Source of the DNA: Deltaproteobacteria bacterium
Lineage (GTDB): Bacteria; Desulfobacterota; Desulfobulbia; Desulfobulbales; SURF-16
Assembly (NCBI GenBank): GCA_029933005.1
Contig: JAOZOY010000014.1
Location: 1-49,695 of the forward strand
Length of the DNA stretch: 49,695 bases
Reading direction: 5' to 3'
Part shown: one piece after another, positions 48,553-49,695 of the stretch
Layout of the letters: every line of letters begins with the position of its first letter
How positions within the stretch are numbered: position 1 is the first letter of the stretch
Program-made: the position numbers and the translations under genes
The notes under the pieces: generated by a model
The model's database searches: none
Seen by the model: only the letters and a program-made list of their open reading frames with translations
Told to the model about the DNA's origin: nothing

Positions 48553-49549
48553 GATAATCGCGCTGGCCCTTTTTTCAGGCGGGCTAGACTCTATCCTGGC
48601 CTGCCGGGTGATCCAGGAGCAGAACATTCGCGTCCAGGCCGTCCAGTTTGTCACCCCTTTTTTCCATGATGATCTCCTTCAGCAGGAAGATGAGTATCGT
48701 TCTTATATCAAAAAGAAATACGACATTGATGTTCTGATCCGGGACATCACCCTGCCCTATCTTACAATGCTGGAAAATCCGCCCCACGGTTACGGCAAAT
48801 ATTTCAACCCCTGTATTGACTGTAAGATTCTGATGGTTTCCGAGATTAAAAAAATGATGGCTGAATTTGATGCCTCGTTCATTATCAGTGGAGAGGTAGT
48901 CGGTCAACGGCCCATGTCCCAGCGCAAGGATACCATGCGGGTCATTGAACGCGACAGCAACACGGATCTGATCCTGCTTCGCCCCTTATGCGCCAGATCC
49001 CAGAAGCTCACCCAGGTCGAACTTGACGGAATTGTTGATCGCAATCAACTCCCAGATTTCAGCGGTCGGGGCAGAAGCGGCCAAATCAGGCTGGCGACCG
49101 AGCTTGGTATTTGTGATTATCCCAATCCGGCCGGCGGCTGCGTGCTGGCTGATCCGGTGCTGAGTAAAAGACTGCAAAAATATTTTAAAACAGACAGAAA
49201 AATCAGCCCGGAGGATATCCGTTTTCTACTTGTCGGCCGGCAATTCCTTCTTCCCCATGGAGGCTGGCTGGCACTGGGCCGAAAGCAGCAGGAAAACAGC
49301 AAAATCACTGCCCTGCACCAGAGCGGTGATTATCTATTTAATATGAAAAACAGGCCCGGCCCCACCGGACTGCTGCGCTATGGACATCATCCCGATGACT
49401 GGAAACTTGCGGCCGCACTTGTGGTGCGCTACGGCAAAAAAACAGAAAACGGGCCGACTGCAGCCGTGGTCTGCATTGAAGGCCCGGACAAAGTTTTTGA
49501 AATCAAAACCGATCCCTGCCGGGATGAGATTGGTCAATGGCTGCGTTAA
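48545..49549 (+). CDS. PP-loop ATPase, tRNA thiolation-like (ThiI/TrmU-like), with NFACT-R-like C-terminus
   Basis: MSEIIALALFSGGLDSILACRVIQ PP-loop; FNPCIDCK; C-terminal LVGRQFLLPHGGWLALGRKQQENSKI. Start overlaps recN stop. Confidence 0.75.
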   Translation: MSEIIALALFSGGLDSILACRVIQEQNIRVQAVQFVTPFFHDDLLQQEDEYRSYIKKKYDIDVLIRDITLPYLTMLENPPHGYGKYFNPCIDCKILMVSEIKKMMAEFDASFIISGEVVGQRPMSQRKDTMRVIERDSNTDLILLRPLCARSQKLTQVELDGIVDRNQLPDFSGRGRSGQIRLATELGICDYPNPAGGCVLADPVLSKRLQKYFKTDRKISPEDIRFLLVGRQFLLPHGGWLALGRKQQENSKITALHQSGDYLFNMKNRPGPTGLLRYGHHPDDWKLAAALVVRYGKKTENGPTAAVVCIEGPDKVFEIKTDPCRDEIGQWLR

Positions 49550-49695
49550 AGTAATCTTGTCGCTCACCGGCTGTTAATTGGTAAATGGTATTATTATTGT
49601 TGATTGATTTATACAGTTGTTAGCTTTTGTTTTTACCCATTTAACAAAGTTATCAGGTAATTCTTTTCTCAACTTTCCGGGTTAATGTATTGTAT

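Noticed and set aside
1-49695. tRNA, rRNA or integrase signatures marking a genomic island
   Set aside because: None recognised by eye apart from a doubtful transposase-like fragment at the left edge; a tRNA search would be needed to be certain.

Overview
This 49.7 kb window looks like a chromosomal segment of an anaerobic, Desulfobacterota-like bacterium. That lineage is inferred from gene content only. The left half, almost all on the minus strand, is a Wood-Ljungdahl locus: fhs, folD, cooS, a metF-acsD fusion, acsB, acsC, a ferredoxin/GltD-like/FdhA fusion, a tandem hdrA and mvhD. A PilB/GspE-like ATPase with a C-terminal cNMP-binding domain sits between fhs and folD. The middle carries thyX, nifS, nifU, uvrC, an FmdE-like gene, a MoCF-domain gene, a bactofilin/M23 peptidase pair and a cation/proton antiporter. 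The right half is a Liv-type ABC transporter plus indolepyruvate oxidoreductase operon that includes a LivF-PaaK fusion ORF, followed by hyuA, an M48 peptidase, recN and a PP-loop protein. The main result is that at least four genes cut by the ORF track contain in-frame UGA codons best read as selenocysteine: mvhD, hdrA, fdhA, and a small DsrE-family protein with a UxxC motif that the track truncates. Each has a SECIS-like hairpin 18-21 nt downstream of the UGA. Other points of interest are the MetF-AcsD fusion with a linker of about five 18-residue A/K/E-rich repeats, the LivF-PaaK fusion, and several families of degenerate intergenic repeats and hairpins. No rRNA, tRNA or CRISPR array was recognised. 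No database searches were run; family calls rest on recognised motifs.
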